DNA of 64,000 bases from UBA6163 sp041753075. GTDB lineage: Bacteria > Planctomycetota > Planctomycetia > Pirellulales > Pirellulaceae. The stretch covers positions 1 through 64,000 of the forward strand of contig JBGSVE010000036.1 in assembly GCA_041753075.1 (NCBI GenBank), read 5' to 3'. The notes beneath the pieces are model-generated. The model did not search any database. It was not told the origin of the DNA and was given only the letters and a program-made list of their open reading frames with translations. The stretch's first letter is position 1. Each line of letters opens with the position of its first letter. The translations under genes were made by a program, and so were the position numbers. Positions 47,843 through 56,783 of the stretch are shown here, one piece after another.

Positions 47843-48454
47843 ATGAATCTTTTATCTGACACGAATGTCGAAAAAAACATTGCGAGCGGCGACATCGCCG
47901 CATTTTTTCAACTGCTTCGCGACGGCAACGCAGAGGCAAGTTGCAGCGTGGTCAAGCAGCTCGAGCCGTTGATTCGCCGCGAAGCTCGCGTGGCGATGCG
48001 TGACCGTCGGTTATCGCGAATCTTTGATTCGATCGACGTCAGCCAATCGGTCTTCGCGAGCTTCTTTCGCCGCTTCGCCGGCGGCCAATTCGAGGTCGAA
48101 GAACTCGATCAATTGGTATCGCTGTTGGTGGTGATGGCGCGACACAAAGCGGCCTCACGGTGTCGCGCCGAAATGAGTTTAAAACGAGATTTTCGCCGTG
48201 TTGACACAGCCGACTCCAAGGCGCTTGGGAACCTTGCCACGACCGACCGATTGCCTAGCGAAACGGTGTCTGACGCGGAAGTTGCCGAGCAGGCGATGCG
48301 GCAGATGACACCCCAGGAGCAGACGTTGTTGCAGATGCGTCAATCCGGCCTTTCGTGGAAACAAGTCGCCCAGCGATCCGGCGGAACGCCCCAAGCCAGA
48401 CGTTTGCAACTGATGCGCGTACTGACCCGCATTCGCAGCACTATGCGGCGGTAA
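47843..48454 (+). CDS. ECF-type sigma factor, planctomycete STK-linked group
   Basis: A 203-residue two-domain sigma factor. Region 2 (about residues 45-105) contains DSIDVSQSVFASFFRRFAGG and LVVMARHKAASRCR, typical of planctomycete ECF sigmas that sit beside kinases. Region 4 (about residues 150-203) contains MTPQEQTLLQMRQSGLSWKQ, a helix-turn-helix. It is divergent from the giant gene, sharing a 200-base promoter space, and is followed after 173 bases by a membrane Ser/Thr kinase on the same strand. I infer that the kinase controls this sigma factor and that the giant locus is a possible target. Confidence 0.93.
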   Translation: MNLLSDTNVEKNIASGDIAAFFQLLRDGNAEASCSVVKQLEPLIRREARVAMRDRRLSRIFDSIDVSQSVFASFFRRFAGGQFEVEELDQLVSLLVVMARHKAASRCRAEMSLKRDFRRVDTADSKALGNLATTDRLPSETVSDAEVAEQAMRQMTPQEQTLLQMRQSGLSWKQVAQRSGGTPQARRLQLMRVLTRIRSTMRR

Positions 48455-48532
48455 TTCAGTGTCCCACGACGCTCCGTCGTCGTGTTCTGTTTTATTTTTC
48501 GAGCGCTATCAACGCCGATTGCGATTCAAAGA

Positions 48533-48596
48533 GTAGAACAATTGCCCCAATTGTTTGGGCGGTATTGTCCCTGAACAATTGGGACAATTGTTCTAC
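48533..48596. repeat. GTAGAAC palindromic element, copy D (double arm)
   Basis: The left arm begins GTAGAACAATTG and the right arm reads GTAGAACAATTG from the other strand, ending at 48596. In each, AACAATTG pairs with CAATTGTT. It fills the gap between the sigma factor gene and the start of the kinase gene and is followed 32 bases later by the kinase ATG. Confidence 0.85.
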
Positions 48597-48627
48597 AATT
48601 TCTGACTTCCATTGTCAGTGGTTTCGT

Positions 48628-51600
48628 ATGAGCGAACTGCGTTTACCGCCGCTGAGCCTCGATTCGACGATTGGCCAAGTCAGTGACTATGTCCACGCTG
48701 ACATGGTTCGTCGTTGGCGATCGGGCGAGCGTCTGACAACTGAAAATTACGTCGATCGCTTCCCCGCTTTGGCTGGCGACCCCGAGGCGATGTGCGACGT
48801 CGCGTATCAAGAGTTTTTGCTGCATGAACAGGACGACGCCGACGTCGACGTCAGCGGCTTTGTCGCGCGCTTTGCATCAATCGCCGACACGCTCGCGGCC
48901 CAGATCGAATTTCACCGTCGATTGGATGCCGTCGCCAGCGATCAGCCGACCTCGCCCCAAGCCGAGTTTCCCGGTTACGAAATTTCCGGCGTGTTGGCCA
49001 GTGGCGGCATGTCGACGGTTTATCTTGCTCGCCAAGTTGGACTCGATCGCTTCGTGGCAATCAAGTATTTGTCCGAGTTGGTTCCGAACCAACGATTGCG
49101 CGAAAACTTTGTTCGCGAAGCGCATGCGATCGCAAAAATTGCTCACCCGAACATCGTCAACATTTTTGACGTTGGTGCTGTTCGCACGCGGCCGTACTTG
49201 GTCCTTGAATACGTCCCCGGTGGCGCGATGAGCGATCATTACCGTGGCCATGCGCTACCGGCGATCGAAGTAGCAAAATTGATGTCGGTGATTGCCCGCG
49301 CAATTGGCTTTTGTCATGAGTTAGGGATTTTTCATCGCGACCTAAAGCCCGCTAACATCTTATTACAAGCCATTGCACCGGAGGCGACTCCCCAAGCGGA
49401 AAAGGTGCCTTCGCTGGCGAATTGGATTCCTAAAGTCACTGACTTTGGACTGTCAAAACTGTCGCTGCAAGCGACGGCCGAACATTTGACAATCGACGAA
49501 AGTGTACTGGGGACGCCTAGCTACATGGCACCCGAACAGGTCATCGGCGAGCCAGTCAAGAACCTTGCGGCGATCGACATCTATGGCTTGGGTGCGATCT
49601 TGTATGAAATGCTGTCGGGGCGACCGCCTTATCAAGGAACGACGGCGCTGGAAGTCTTTTACCAAGTCGTCAACGAACCGCTGATTCCCCCGGGGCGGCT
49701 GCAACGTGGGCTGCCGCGCGACCTGGAAACGATTTGCATGAAGTGCCTTTGCAAAGCTCCCAGCGGACGATACGCCGGCGCCTCGCAATTGGCCGATGAT
49801 CTTGATCGTTTCATTGCCGGCGAGCCGATTCATGCGCGCCGCGCCGGACTGCTACGCCAGACGACTTGGTGGTGTCATCGCCATGCCGTCTGGTCGTCGC
49901 TCGCCGCTGCGGCTTTGATTTTTTTGGTCGCTTGGTCCCTTGGCGTGGTGCTGCAAAAGCGCGAACTACGCCAAGCGCGGATCGACCAAATGGTGATGAA
50001 CTTGCCGATGACACGAACCGAGAATCTGCTCGAAGTGATCGCGGTGATGCGGTCCCAGCCCGCGGACAGCCGCGACGCCTTGGTCAAAGAAATAGCCAGC
50101 AGAACGGGTGTTGTCGCCAATCGATCTTTGCCAATAGCGGTCGCGCAAAACGTGTTTGGTTTGTGCGATCAAGCAATCTTGTTAGATCACGTTGTCGGAG
50201 CTAGCGCCGCCGAATTGTCGGTGCTGGTGAATTTGCCCGGCGGCTGGTCCGACGAATCCCGACAAACGCTTTGGCAAAATCTGCTCGATGACGGTGCCGC
50301 ACCGGCGGGCCGACTTCGTGCCGCCGCTGTCCTTGCGACCCATGATCACGACGACGGGCGTTGGACGCAGCTCGCCGACTTGATCGCCGAGGAAGTCGCC
50401 AATGAACCGTTGTCACAAGCCACTGGCTGGGCCGACTTGTTGTGGCCAATCCGGCACGACATCGCGGCGGCGTTGAGTTCACGCCTTAGTTCCAGTACCT
50501 ATAACAGCGATGCGGAACCGGTGGCGGCAACAGTCTTCGCGCACCACACCGCAGATGACCCGGTGCAATTGGCCAACCAATTGCTTGACGCATCAACCGG
50601 AACTTACCGCATTCTGCTTAACCCATTGCCGATCACAATGCCGACTGTGGCGCAGGTGATGAACGATGCCTTGGCCGCCCCCTTGCCGATCGAACCGCAA
50701 GCATCCATTCAAAATTCCGCTGAATCGATTGCGTATACAACGCAGCGCATCCGCCATGCTCGACGGCGCGCCGTCGCCGCCATCTCGTTGGCCATTGGCG
50801 GCCAAGACGAAGCACTTCGCGATCTACTCGATGCCGCCGATGACTTGACGGCGAGAACTTATGCAATCGAGTCGCTGGCCGCTTGTGGATTATCGATCCC
50901 GTGGCTGCGCCAAGTGATTGACCAGGACACGCGCCCGACCGTGTTGCAAGCCTGCGTGTTGGCGATGGGGCAATACAATGAGCGATATCTGAGTAAGTCG
51001 CAGCGCAGCGACATTCGCGATAACTTGCGCAAAGTTTGCCAAGCGATCGACGACCCTGGTTTGGTCGCCGCCGTGGATTGGTTGCAGCGCCGCTGGCAAG
51101 ATCCCGAGCGGATTTTGTTGGACCCGGAGCGCTCCGGTCCCTGGGAAACTGCGGCGCAGAGCCACACCTGGGTCAACAGCCAAGGCACCGCGTTTTCGAT
51201 TATTCAGCCGCAAGCCATGTTGCATGGTTCGCCAGGTTGGGAAGAAGAACACGAGGGCGATGAGCGGACTTGGTATTGCCAACCAGGTCCGCCGATCGCG
51301 TTTGCGCAAACCGAAATTACCGTTGCCCAAATGCGTCGCTGGCAAACCGATTTTCCCATCAATCCGCGATACAGTTTCAATGACGACCACGCGATGGGAA
51401 ACGTCTCGTTCTACAGTGCCGCGAAATACTGCCGCTGGCTCAGCGAGCGCGAAGGCGTCAGCGAGGACCAAATGTGTTTTCCGGCGATCGAGTCGATCGG
51501 ACCCGCGATGATCGTTCCCGTCGACTACCGGTCACGAACGGGTTATCGTTTGCCCACCGAGGCCGAATGGGAATACGCTTGTCGCGGCGGAACGCTAACG

Positions 51601-51969
51601 AGTTGGTCGTTCGGTCTCGATAAATCAAACTACGCTGCCTACGCGAATTGCATTCTCAACAACCTGAACCACGTTTGGCCCGTAGCTACCGGCAAGCCAA
51701 ATCCTTTTGGGCTCTTTGACATGCACGGAAACCTGTGCGAATGGTGCCTCGATCGATATGAGCCCGATCCCGGCCAGCGGCGGTTTGACCCGTCGCACTT
51801 CAAGAACTTCAGAGACGATTTACGTGTTCACCGCGGCGGTTCGTTTGGTGATTTTGCCGTCTCGACTCGCTCGGCACGACGCAACGCTAATCTTCCCGAA
51901 ATCGTCTATGGCATCGTTGGCATGCGAATCGTGCGCACGCTGCCTTTAACTTCGGCGGGCGCAGAGTAG
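48628..51969 (+). CDS. Membrane Ser/Thr kinase fused to an FGE/SUMF1-like domain
   Basis: A 1,113-residue protein from ATG 48628; the frame is open further upstream, but that stretch covers the sigma factor gene and the palindrome. The N-terminal about 110 residues are a helical region that precedes kinase domains in planctomycetes (VRRWRSGERLTTENYVDRFP). The kinase domain has ASGGMS in the Gly loop (about 121), HRD at about 236 and DFG at about 272. A membrane span lies at about 420-443. A 400-residue helical HEAT-like part follows, then at residues 871-1113 an FGE-sulfatase/SUMF1-type domain (TGYRLPTEAEWEYACRGG, GLFDMHGNLCEW, HRGGSFGDFAV). The Cys pair of true formylglycine-generating enzymes is absent from the GGSFGDFAVSTRS segment, so it probably acts as an outer binding domain, not an oxidase. 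Confidence 0.95.
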   Translation: MSELRLPPLSLDSTIGQVSDYVHADMVRRWRSGERLTTENYVDRFPALAGDPEAMCDVAYQEFLLHEQDDADVDVSGFVARFASIADTLAAQIEFHRRLDAVASDQPTSPQAEFPGYEISGVLASGGMSTVYLARQVGLDRFVAIKYLSELVPNQRLRENFVREAHAIAKIAHPNIVNIFDVGAVRTRPYLVLEYVPGGAMSDHYRGHALPAIEVAKLMSVIARAIGFCHELGIFHRDLKPANILLQAIAPEATPQAEKVPSLANWIPKVTDFGLSKLSLQATAEHLTIDESVLGTPSYMAPEQVIGEPVKNLAAIDIYGLGAILYEMLSGRPPYQGTTALEVFYQVVNEPLIPPGRLQRGLPRDLETICMKCLCKAPSGRYAGASQLADDLDRFIAGEPIHARRAGLLRQTTWWCHRHAVWSSLAAAALIFLVAWSLGVVLQKRELRQARIDQMVMNLPMTRTENLLEVIAVMRSQPADSRDALVKEIASRTGVVANRSLPIAVAQNVFGLCDQAILLDHVVGASAAELSVLVNLPGGWSDESRQTLWQNLLDDGAAPAGRLRAAAVLATHDHDDGRWTQLADLIAEEVANEPLSQATGWADLLWPIRHDIAAALSSRLSSSTYNSDAEPVAATVFAHHTADDPVQLANQLLDASTGTYRILLNPLPITMPTVAQVMNDALAAPLPIEPQASIQNSAESIAYTTQRIRHARRRAVAAISLAIGGQDEALRDLLDAADDLTARTYAIESLAACGLSIPWLRQVIDQDTRPTVLQACVLAMGQYNERYLSKSQRSDIRDNLRKVCQAIDDPGLVAAVDWLQRRWQDPERILLDPERSGPWETAAQSHTWVNSQGTAFSIIQPQAMLHGSPGWEEEHEGDERTWYCQPGPPIAFAQTEITVAQMRRWQTDFPINPRYSFNDDHAMGNVSFYSAAKYCRWLSEREGVSEDQMCFPAIESIGPAMIVPVDYRSRTGYRLPTEAEWEYACRGGTLTSWSFGLDKSNYAAYANCILNNLNHVWPVATGKPNPFGLFDMHGNLCEWCLDRYEPDPGQRRFDPSHFKNFRDDLRVHRGGSFGDFAVSTRSARRNANLPEIVYGIVGMRIVRTLPLTSAGAE

Positions 51970-52038
51970 AACAATTGTCCCAATTGTTCAGCCGGTGCGG
52001 CGAATCCATTATCCTAAAAAATTGGGACAATGGTTCTA
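51966..52038. repeat. GTAGAAC palindromic element, copy E
   Basis: It starts exactly at the TAG stop of the kinase gene (51967-51969 is the TAG within GAGTAGAAC). The left arm is GTAGAACAATTG with its CAATTGTT partner; a partial right arm (AATTGGGACAATGGTTCTA, 52020-52038) is inverted. The rest of the gap to the histidine kinase start holds no recognised signal. Confidence 0.8.
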
Positions 52039-52181
52039 ATCTGCGAACTACGGCGGTCGCTTGTCAATCGATTCGTCAACCGCGACAATAGCGGCTCCGC
52101 GTTTGGCAAACTGAAGCCGGCAAACTGTAGCCCGCGGCTCGTGCTACCGACGCAGACGCCCTCGCTGATAACAAATTGCGC

Positions 52182-54590
52182 ATGCCGAGTTATTTAACTC
52201 CCGCCCAGAAAAATTTGCTGCAGGAATCCGTTGCAATCGCGGCCGTGATTTTGCTGCTGGTTTTCACGGGCGTGCTAACTTGGCAAGCGTTCGCCCAACT
52301 GCAACGCAATCGCTTGCTCGTGCGGCATTCGAACGAAGTGCTGCTGACATTGGAGCAAATCGAATCCGCGATGACGGATGCTGAAACAGGCCAGCGTGGT
52401 TTCATCATCACGGGCCGCGATGAGTATCTCCAGCCGTTCGACAATGCCCTCGAGCGGATCGGCGTTTTGATCGACAACGCGAAGTCGTTGACCCAGGACG
52501 ACGCGAATCAACAAGCACGTATTGCACCGCTGGAATCGCTGATCGCGGAAAAGATCAACGAGCTGCGGATCGCGATCGCCGCGCGTCGCGAGGGTGGCAT
52601 GGAAGCGGCGCAGCAGGTGGTCAATACCGGTGTCGGCAAACTGACGATGGATCGCATCCGCGCGGCGACCGAAGAAATGCGAACCAGGGAGTTCGTTTTG
52701 CGAGTCAATCGCGAGGCGGTCGCGGGTCAGTCTTATCAATCCGGTTTATTGACTTCGGTCTTATCTACAGTCTTCGGTCTGTGCATGGTGGTCGAGGTGC
52801 TGTACTTGGTCCAACGCAATCGCCGCCGCGCCGATCGAGCGGCACTTCAACTGCGAGCCGAAAAGGAAAACTTGCGGGTCACGTTGGCCAGTATCGGTGA
52901 TGCGGTGATCGCCACCGATCTCGACGGACGGGTCACAAGTTTGAACGCCGTGGCGGAATCTTTAACGGGTTGGACCAACGAAGACGCCAAGGGCCAGTTG
53001 ATCACACAAGTCTTCCAAATCGTCGGCGAAACCACGCAACAGTCAGTCGACAATCCGGCGGTGCGGGCGTTGGCCGAGGGTGCGATCGTCGGCTTGGCGA
53101 ATCATAGTGTGCTGATTGCCAAAGACGGTAAAGAGTGGCCAATCGATGACAGCGCCGCGGCGATCCGCGATATCACTGGAAAAGTGGTTGGCAGTGTGTT
53201 GGTGTTTCGTGACATCAGTGATCGCAGAATTCAGGAAGCGAGCCGTGTCGAGGCGCAAAGAAAATTGGAGGCCACTGAGAAGCAATTTCGCATGGCCCTT
53301 GAATCGGCGGCCCTGGGAACTTGGCACGTCGATCCGATCACGCAAACGCTGACTTCGGACGCGCGTTTTCGAGAGATTTTTGGCAGCACCGGTTTGTCGC
53401 TGAGCTATGAACAGGCGTTCGGGCGCATTCATCCCGACGATCGCGCGAGTGTTGAACAAGCCGTCGCTGCGGCGACAAACCCGGCGGACCCAGTTCCTTA
53501 TTCCGCCGAATATCGCATTGTCCTGGCGGATGGAACGCACCGCTGGGTCGCGGCGAAAGGCAGCGCGAATTTTCGCGGTGCTCAATTGACCAGCTTGGAT
53601 GGCACGATCGCCGACATTAGCGAACTCAAACGCGTCGACGACCTCCGTCGCGAGGTGGAAACCCAATTCCAAATGTTGGCCGACCACATTCCGCAATTGG
53701 CCTGGATCGCCCAGCCGGGTTCCGATGGCAAAGTCTACTGGTTCAACCAGAACTGGTACGACTACACCGGCACGACTCCCGAACAAATGATGGGCGATGG
53801 ATGGCAATGCGTTCACCATCCCGGTCACGCCCAGCGAGTCGTCAAAAAGTTCCAAGACCACGTTCGCAATAATCTCGATTGGGAAGACACGTTTCCGCTG
53901 CGCGGCAAGGACGGCACGTTCCGCTGGTTTTTATCGCGGACAAAAGTGATTCGTAATTCAGCGGGACAAGTTACCAAAATCTTCGGCACCAACACTGACG
54001 TCACCGACCAGCAACAGATGGCCGAGTCGCTGCGCCGAAGCGCCGCAGACCTATCCGAAGCGGATCGCCGCAAGAACGAGTTTTTGGCAACGCTGGCCCA
54101 CGAACTGCGCAACCCCTTGGCACCGATTAAAAACGCAGTCCAGCTCATGGGCATGAGCAAGCTTGACGACGACACCGAAGACTTGCGACAAACGATGGCC
54201 CGCCAAGTCGAACAACTCGTTCGCTTGATCGACGACTTGTTGGACGTCTCGCGAATCAGCCGCGGCAAAATTGTGCTGCGGCGCGAGGTGATTGACTTGG
54301 CGTCGATCGTCGAGGCGGCGGTTGAGGCATCCGAAACTTTCATTTCTGAAAATGGCCAGCAGCTCGACGTGAGCTGCCCGCGCGACCAAACGTTTGTTCA
54401 AGTTGACCCGGCGCGAATCGCGCAAGTCATTTCCAACCTGCTCAACAACGCCGCGAAATACAGCGGTCCGGGTTGCCGCATCGAATTGCATGTAGGCCAC
54501 GAAGACAAGCTTGCCGTAATTCAGATACGCGACAATGGAATCGGCATCGAAGTGGATCGCCTGCAAGACATTTTTCAAATGTTCTCGTAA
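52182..54590 (+). CDS. Hybrid histidine kinase, N-terminal part, cut by an in-frame stop
   Basis: From ATG 52182 (six bases after an in-frame TTG) the frame gives 802 residues. Membrane helices lie at about 15-40 and 185-210 and flank a CHASE3-type sensor (about 45-165: TGQRGFIITGRDEYLQPFDN). Three PAS domains follow (about 225-345, 360-485, 490-615), then HisKA with His640 (AHELRNPL) and the ATPase N box (ISNLLNNAAKY) and G1 box (DNGIGI, about 784). The frame stops at TAA 54588-54590, just where Gln is expected in the F-x-Q motif, before the second Gly box. The missing part is present downstream in the same frame (54591-55157). As written, the ATPase domain is incomplete and probably inactive. 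Confidence 0.93.
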   Translation: MPSYLTPAQKNLLQESVAIAAVILLLVFTGVLTWQAFAQLQRNRLLVRHSNEVLLTLEQIESAMTDAETGQRGFIITGRDEYLQPFDNALERIGVLIDNAKSLTQDDANQQARIAPLESLIAEKINELRIAIAARREGGMEAAQQVVNTGVGKLTMDRIRAATEEMRTREFVLRVNREAVAGQSYQSGLLTSVLSTVFGLCMVVEVLYLVQRNRRRADRAALQLRAEKENLRVTLASIGDAVIATDLDGRVTSLNAVAESLTGWTNEDAKGQLITQVFQIVGETTQQSVDNPAVRALAEGAIVGLANHSVLIAKDGKEWPIDDSAAAIRDITGKVVGSVLVFRDISDRRIQEASRVEAQRKLEATEKQFRMALESAALGTWHVDPITQTLTSDARFREIFGSTGLSLSYEQAFGRIHPDDRASVEQAVAAATNPADPVPYSAEYRIVLADGTHRWVAAKGSANFRGAQLTSLDGTIADISELKRVDDLRREVETQFQMLADHIPQLAWIAQPGSDGKVYWFNQNWYDYTGTTPEQMMGDGWQCVHHPGHAQRVVKKFQDHVRNNLDWEDTFPLRGKDGTFRWFLSRTKVIRNSAGQVTKIFGTNTDVTDQQQMAESLRRSAADLSEADRRKNEFLATLAHELRNPLAPIKNAVQLMGMSKLDDDTEDLRQTMARQVEQLVRLIDDLLDVSRISRGKIVLRREVIDLASIVEAAVEASETFISENGQQLDVSCPRDQTFVQVDPARIAQVISNLLNNAAKYSGPGCRIELHVGHEDKLAVIQIRDNGIGIEVDRLQDIFQMFS

Positions 54591-55157
54591 GTCAATGACA
54601 CGCTCGAGCGTGGCTCGGCCGGCTTGGGGATTGGACTGACCCTGGTCAAGACACTGGTCGAGATGCACGGCGGCAGCGTCACCGCGAACAGCGAAGGTCT
54701 GGGCCACGGCAGCGTCTTCACCGTTCGGTTGCCGATGACCCCGATGCGCAAATCCGCAACGGCACCGCCCAAGTTCGCGGCCGCAGAGAATCAGCGCACG
54801 TTCAAAATTTTGATCGTCGAAGACCAACGTGCGCTGCGGGTCGTGTTGACGCGGCTGTTGGAAAAAATGGGACACGAAGTCGAGGCAGTCGACGGTGGCG
54901 TCGCCGCTTTGGAGCTCGTGGGCGACTACCGCCCTGACCTAATTTTCTCTGATATTTCGATGCCCGGCATGACCGGTTATGAACTGGCCAAACAACTCCG
55001 CCAGCGCGACAAACTGCGCGGTGTCTACTTCGTCGCGATGACCGGCTTTGGCCAAGAGACCGATCGCACCTTGGCGATCGAGGCCGGCTTCGATGAACAC
55101 ATGGTCAAACCCGTCGACGTCGACCGTTTGCAGAATCTTTTCAACCGTCTGCAGTAA
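54591..55157 (+). pseudogene. Severed C-terminal part of the hybrid kinase: ATPase G2 box and receiver
   Basis: In frame with the preceding gene, directly after its TAA. It begins VNDTLERGSAGLGIGLTLVK, which contains the G2 box and completes the histidine kinase ATPase fold. A CheY-like receiver follows: acidic pair in VEDQ, phospho-acceptor Asp924 (FSDISMPGM) and Lys976 (VKPVD), numbering from 52182. A separate protein could start at TTG 54624 or at later ATG codons near 54735, which would give a free receiver, but no clear ribosome site is seen. The simplest reading is a single C-to-T nonsense change (CAA to TAA) or a sequencing error in one gene. Confidence 0.85.
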
Positions 55158-55169
55158 ATTGTTCTACTC
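55157..55169 (-). repeat. GTAGAAC element, half copy F
   Basis: On the minus strand GAGTAGAACAATT matches the first half of the family. Its TAG (55166-55164) is the stop codon of the minus-strand gene. The pairing arm is not present, because the convergent kinase gene ends at this point. Confidence 0.6.
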
Positions 55170-56783
55170 TTCGGCTTTGATTTTCGCTTCTTCCTTCTCG
55201 CGCAACTTTTCCTTTTGCAACTTTCGCAGCCGCTCGTAATTTTCCGACGAACGATCCTCGCTGCCCATCAATTGCACAAAATCAAGCAATGGAAAATCCT
55301 CGGGAAACTCTTCGGTATCGATCGCGATCGTGTAGCGACGAATCGATTTCATCAAATCATCGCTCAAATCGTCAAGCGTCAACACGGGAAAATCGTCGAA
55401 TACCTTGGCCCACAATGCAAACGCTTCTTCGTACTTCTTAATCGCCAAATCGAGGTCAGCCGCCGCGTTGGCCTGTTCAGCTTCAAACAACAATCGGCGT
55501 GCTTGGACGGTGCGCTCTTCTTGTTCGGCCTTGGTTAATGTGTCCCAGTATTCGTAATTGATCTGGTTGCGGTGGCCAGCCGTCTTTTGAATGCGGGCTT
55601 CGAGATCGGTGATTCGGGCGGCTAGTTCAATGGCTCGCAAGCGAACCGGCGCGGGTGCCTTGCGGGCGATCACCTCGAACGACGGTTGCAAGCGATAGTC
55701 AAGCTGCATCGCGACGCTGTGTTGCTGCGGAGTACGTTCTTCCTGGGTCGCCGCGAGTGCCGCCTTCTCGTCCGCGGTGAAGCTGTCGCGGATCAATTGC
55801 TGTTCCTGCTCAAGCGTTTCACCGGCGATACTGAGAAACTCTTCTCGCGCCTGGGTCAACTGTTCTTCGAGCTCATCGATTGATCCCATCTTGATTGTGA
55901 AAGTCGAAGTGGTCGGAATGCTGCGCTTGCCCAACCCGGTCCAATCGTCGCCCGCTTTTTCCCAAGCCTTCTTGGCGCGGTCATCGAGAACGCCTTCGGA
56001 TTCGATCGCTTCGGCGTGTTTGATGCGCCACTTTGGACCGCTTTCGTAGAAATTGATCGGCGTTTGCTTACGAATTTTGACGCCGTTATCAACGATGTCA
56101 TACGCATGGTTCAACCACAACCGACCGACCAACCAATTATCCGGCTTGTTGTTCGGCCCGCGTGCGTCGGGACTGTCCACCGCAATGTCATGTTCGCGCA
56201 GCGCTTCGTGAAACACCGTATCGTCGGCAAACAAACGGCGGAACTGGCGTTTCTCGTCGCTCATGCCAAACTTTTGGCCATAGAACCAACCGAGCATCCA
56301 CACCAATCGCGGTGCCTTGCGGTTTTGCTCGACGCCCTTTGTTAAAAACTCCGTGCCTTCGCGAACCATCGCGTAACGTTGGCGATAATCATCAAACTCA
56401 GTCGAAACGTTGTACGACAAGTTGTGAGATTGGAACTCCCAAACACTTTCGTAGTGCGGTTGCAGAAGAGCGATGTTATTGAGCGTCGCCTTGAGTCGAT
56501 CCCATTCGTGGTGCGTCTTGTAATCATGCGCCTTGTTCCACAACAGCGTCGCAGCGACACCGCGCAGGCCCAATGACGCGAGCTTCATCGTTTCGCTGGC
56601 CGGGTTAATATCGCCCAGCTCGCTTTCGGCGAGGTTGAATTTCGTTCGCATCTGGGTCAATTGGCCACCGGCGTCGCCGGCGCTGCCGCCGGCTGGTTGG
56701 CCGAGCAGATACAACGGGATCAACATGGCGATCATGATCGACAAATAGATCAGTTTATTGCGAAAACCAGTAGTCCGGTTCAT
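55164..56783 (-). CDS. Conserved planctomycete membrane-anchored protein of an ABC operon
   Basis: A 539-residue protein. The N-terminal membrane segment (about residues 9-29, LIYLSIMIAMLIPLYLLG) is followed by a large helical domain outside or in the periplasm with TPR-like spacing, such as ASLGLRGVAATLLWNKAHDY and HYESVWEFQSHNLSYNVSTE. The C-terminal 60 residues are rich in Lys/Glu. I do not recognise a named family, although this gene order (ATPase, permease, this protein) looks like a conserved operon. The start is set by the ATGA overlap with the permease gene. A structural or substrate-handling role beside the transporter is inferred. Confidence 0.85.
   Translation of the reverse strand: MNRTTGFRNKLIYLSIMIAMLIPLYLLGQPAGGSAGDAGGQLTQMRTKFNLAESELGDINPASETMKLASLGLRGVAATLLWNKAHDYKTHHEWDRLKATLNNIALLQPHYESVWEFQSHNLSYNVSTEFDDYRQRYAMVREGTEFLTKGVEQNRKAPRLVWMLGWFYGQKFGMSDEKRQFRRLFADDTVFHEALREHDIAVDSPDARGPNNKPDNWLVGRLWLNHAYDIVDNGVKIRKQTPINFYESGPKWRIKHAEAIESEGVLDDRAKKAWEKAGDDWTGLGKRSIPTTSTFTIKMGSIDELEEQLTQAREEFLSIAGETLEQEQQLIRDSFTADEKAALAATQEERTPQQHSVAMQLDYRLQPSFEVIARKAPAPVRLRAIELAARITDLEARIQKTAGHRNQINYEYWDTLTKAEQEERTVQARRLLFEAEQANAAADLDLAIKKYEEAFALWAKVFDDFPVLTLDDLSDDLMKSIRRYTIAIDTEEFPEDFPLLDFVQLMGSEDRSSENYERLRKLQKEKLREKEEAKIKAEE

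Noticed and set aside
48355..48627. N-terminal extension of the kinase/FGE gene to an upstream start at 48355
   Set aside because: It would overlap the sigma gene end and translate the palindromic element; the ATG at 48628 begins a family-like N-terminus.
54588..54590. Recoding of the in-frame TAA as an amino acid
   Set aside because: TAA is not used for selenocysteine or pyrrolysine, and other genes in the window end normally in TAA (for example the ABC ATPase).
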